Part shown: positions 63,214 to 64,000 of the stretch, in pieces
Layout of the letters: every line of letters starts with the position of its first letter
Position numbering within the stretch: position 1 is the stretch's first letter
DNA from: Candidatus Tepidiaquacella proteinivora
GTDB taxonomy: Bacteria; Bacteroidota; Ignavibacteria; Tepidaquicellales; Tepidaquicellaceae
DNA length: 64,000 nt
Assembly (NCBI GenBank): GCA_013348845.1
Contig: CP054675.1
Location: forward strand, 186,001-250,000
Direction of reading: 5' to 3'
Program-made: the position numbers and the translations under genes
The notes under the pieces: generated by a model
Databases searched by the model: none
What the model saw: the letters and a program-made list of their open reading frames with translations, nothing else
Told to the model about the DNA's origin: nothing

Positions 63214-64000
63214 AAAAAGCCATCTCTGAATCGGACCTTGAAGATTTTGTTCTATCGGTGTTGGGTAGCCTCGGTTATGAGGTTATTCGCGGAGACAGAG
63301 AGGAATATCTTCCGGGAGGGAGTTTTGCCTTAAGAAACGATTACAAAGAGGTTCTGCTTGTTGAAAGATTGAGAAATAGTTTAAGAAATATCAATCCTTC
63401 CACTACCACAGAATCAATAGAGCAAGCAATAAAACAGATTCTTACAAGTGAAAGTCAAAATCTGCTTTTTGAAAATGAAAGATTTCATAAAATGCTTGTT
63501 GATGGTGTTGATGTTGCAATTCGTAAAGATAGCGAGGAAAGATATGAAAAAATCTGGCTTTTTGATTTTAAGGATATTAGTAACAATGAATTTATGATTA
63601 CCAATCAGTTTACCGTTCTTGAAAATAATTATGAGCGACGCCCTGATATTGTAATTTTTATCAACGGCATACCTTTAGCTATAATGGAACTGAAGAATCC
63701 TGCCGATGAAAACGCCACGATCTGGGATGCTTACAATCAACTGCAAACTTATAAGGAACAGATTTCCACTCTCTTTAAATACAATGAAATTCTTGTTATC
63801 AGCGACGGCTTGCAGGCAAGGGCGGGAACAATCACGTCGGAGTCCGAACGATTTATGCAATGGAAAACCATCAACGGAGAAAAACCTGATAAGGATTTGA
63901 TTGAAATCGAAGTTCTGCTGCGGGGGATGTTTGATAAATCAAGAATCCTTGACATTATAAGAAATTTTATAGTATTTGAAAAAAATGGAGAAACTAAAAA
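63210..64000 (+). CDS. hsdR: HsdR, type I restriction endonuclease subunit (3' end outside window)
   Basis: This is the start of the restriction and translocation subunit; only the first 263 codons are present and the frame remains open at the window end. The N-terminal nuclease domain is visible: an early helix ESDLEDFVLSVLGSLGYEVIRGD, the PD-(D/E)xK core with Asp146 (RRPDIVIFING) and E160-L-K162 (AIMELKNP), followed by AYNQLQTYK and the segment preceding the helicase motor. The ATG overlaps the hsdS stop by 4 bp (ATGA), implying coupled translation. Confidence 0.95.
   Translation, partial: MKKAISESDLEDFVLSVLGSLGYEVIRGDREEYLPGGSFALRNDYKEVLLVERLRNSLRNINPSTTTESIEQAIKQILTSESQNLLFENERFHKMLVDGVDVAIRKDSEERYEKIWLFDFKDISNNEFMITNQFTVLENNYERRPDIVIFINGIPLAIMELKNPADENATIWDAYNQLQTYKEQISTLFKYNEILVISDGLQARAGTITSESERFMQWKTINGEKPDKDLIEIEVLLRGMFDKSRILDIIRNFIVFEKNGETK

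Noticed and set aside
53131-64000. Integrase, attachment sites or a tRNA bordering the restriction island
   Set aside because: I found no integrase, no tRNA at the left edge and no flanking long repeat in the window; the right edge is not included.
1-64000. CRISPR arrays
   Set aside because: No series of regularly spaced identical repeats was seen on either strand.

Overview
The window comes from an AT-rich (by eye about 30-33% GC) Gram-negative bacterium of the Bacteroidota/Chlorobiota/Ignavibacteriota (FCB) group. Ignavibacteria or a close relative is the best guess. The evidence is a secreted protein ending in a type IX secretion sorting domain with the NYPNPFNPST signature, lipid A genes (lpxB, lpxK, an LpxL-type acyltransferase), a DUF4292-EnvC gene pair, and many outer-membrane and lipoprotein genes. 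I did no database search, so the taxonomy is inference.

Layout. 1-4208 (+): 3' part of rpoN, hslV, hslU and an outer-membrane barrel protein, closed by a terminator. 4334-5146 (+): a lipoprotein. 5237-11080 (-): a T9SS-exported beta-propeller, a BtuF-like lipoprotein, an M28 peptidase and an exported protein of unclear function. 11176-12195 (+): tsaD. 12309-19904 (+): a probable exopolysaccharide operon of histidine kinase, response regulator, BcsB-like protein, a GT2 synthase with an N-terminal T2SSE_N-like domain, and a GT-C membrane glycosyltransferase; a paralogue of the last gene faces it at 19907-21541 (-). 21552-23739: an outer-membrane protein, then pyrE and murI (-). 23838-29269 (+): a lone MlaF-type ATPase, secD, secF, a STAS protein and purA. 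29338-29409: tRNA-Asn. 29442-36100 (+): xseA, xseB, dxs, miaB, a lipid A acyltransferase and a GT9 glycosyltransferase. 36093-51052 (-): ribE, ribD and a TPR protein, then one long tightly packed run (read from 51052 downwards) of a GH2-like membrane protein, smc, a HAD phosphatase, an ICMT-like protein, lpxB, lpxK, a DUF4292 protein, an EnvC-like activator and a GT2. 51349-53130 (+): queF and fumC.

53293-64000 (+) is the accessory part, an expanded type I restriction-modification island: hsdM, two Schlafen/AlbA_2-type proteins, a decayed stretch with repeats, a REP-associated tyrosine transposase carrying a REP-like palindrome in its own reading frame, an RloC-like anticodon-nuclease candidate (ABC-type ATPase, zinc-hook CPFC, C-terminal R-x3-E...H), an hsdS 5' fragment, a HEPN-type putative RNase gene, full-length hsdS, and the start of hsdR, which runs off the window. 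The HEPN gene lies between two nearly identical 40-bp copies of the 5' end of hsdS, in matching reading frame. It therefore looks like a cassette inserted into hsdS that rebuilt the hsdS start.

Most of the window (1-53130) is ordinary core genome. The parts most worth attention are the restriction island with two embedded RNase candidates, the apparently inactive GH2-like protein fused to a membrane domain upstream of smc, and the two-component/EPS operon with its facing pair of GT-C paralogues.
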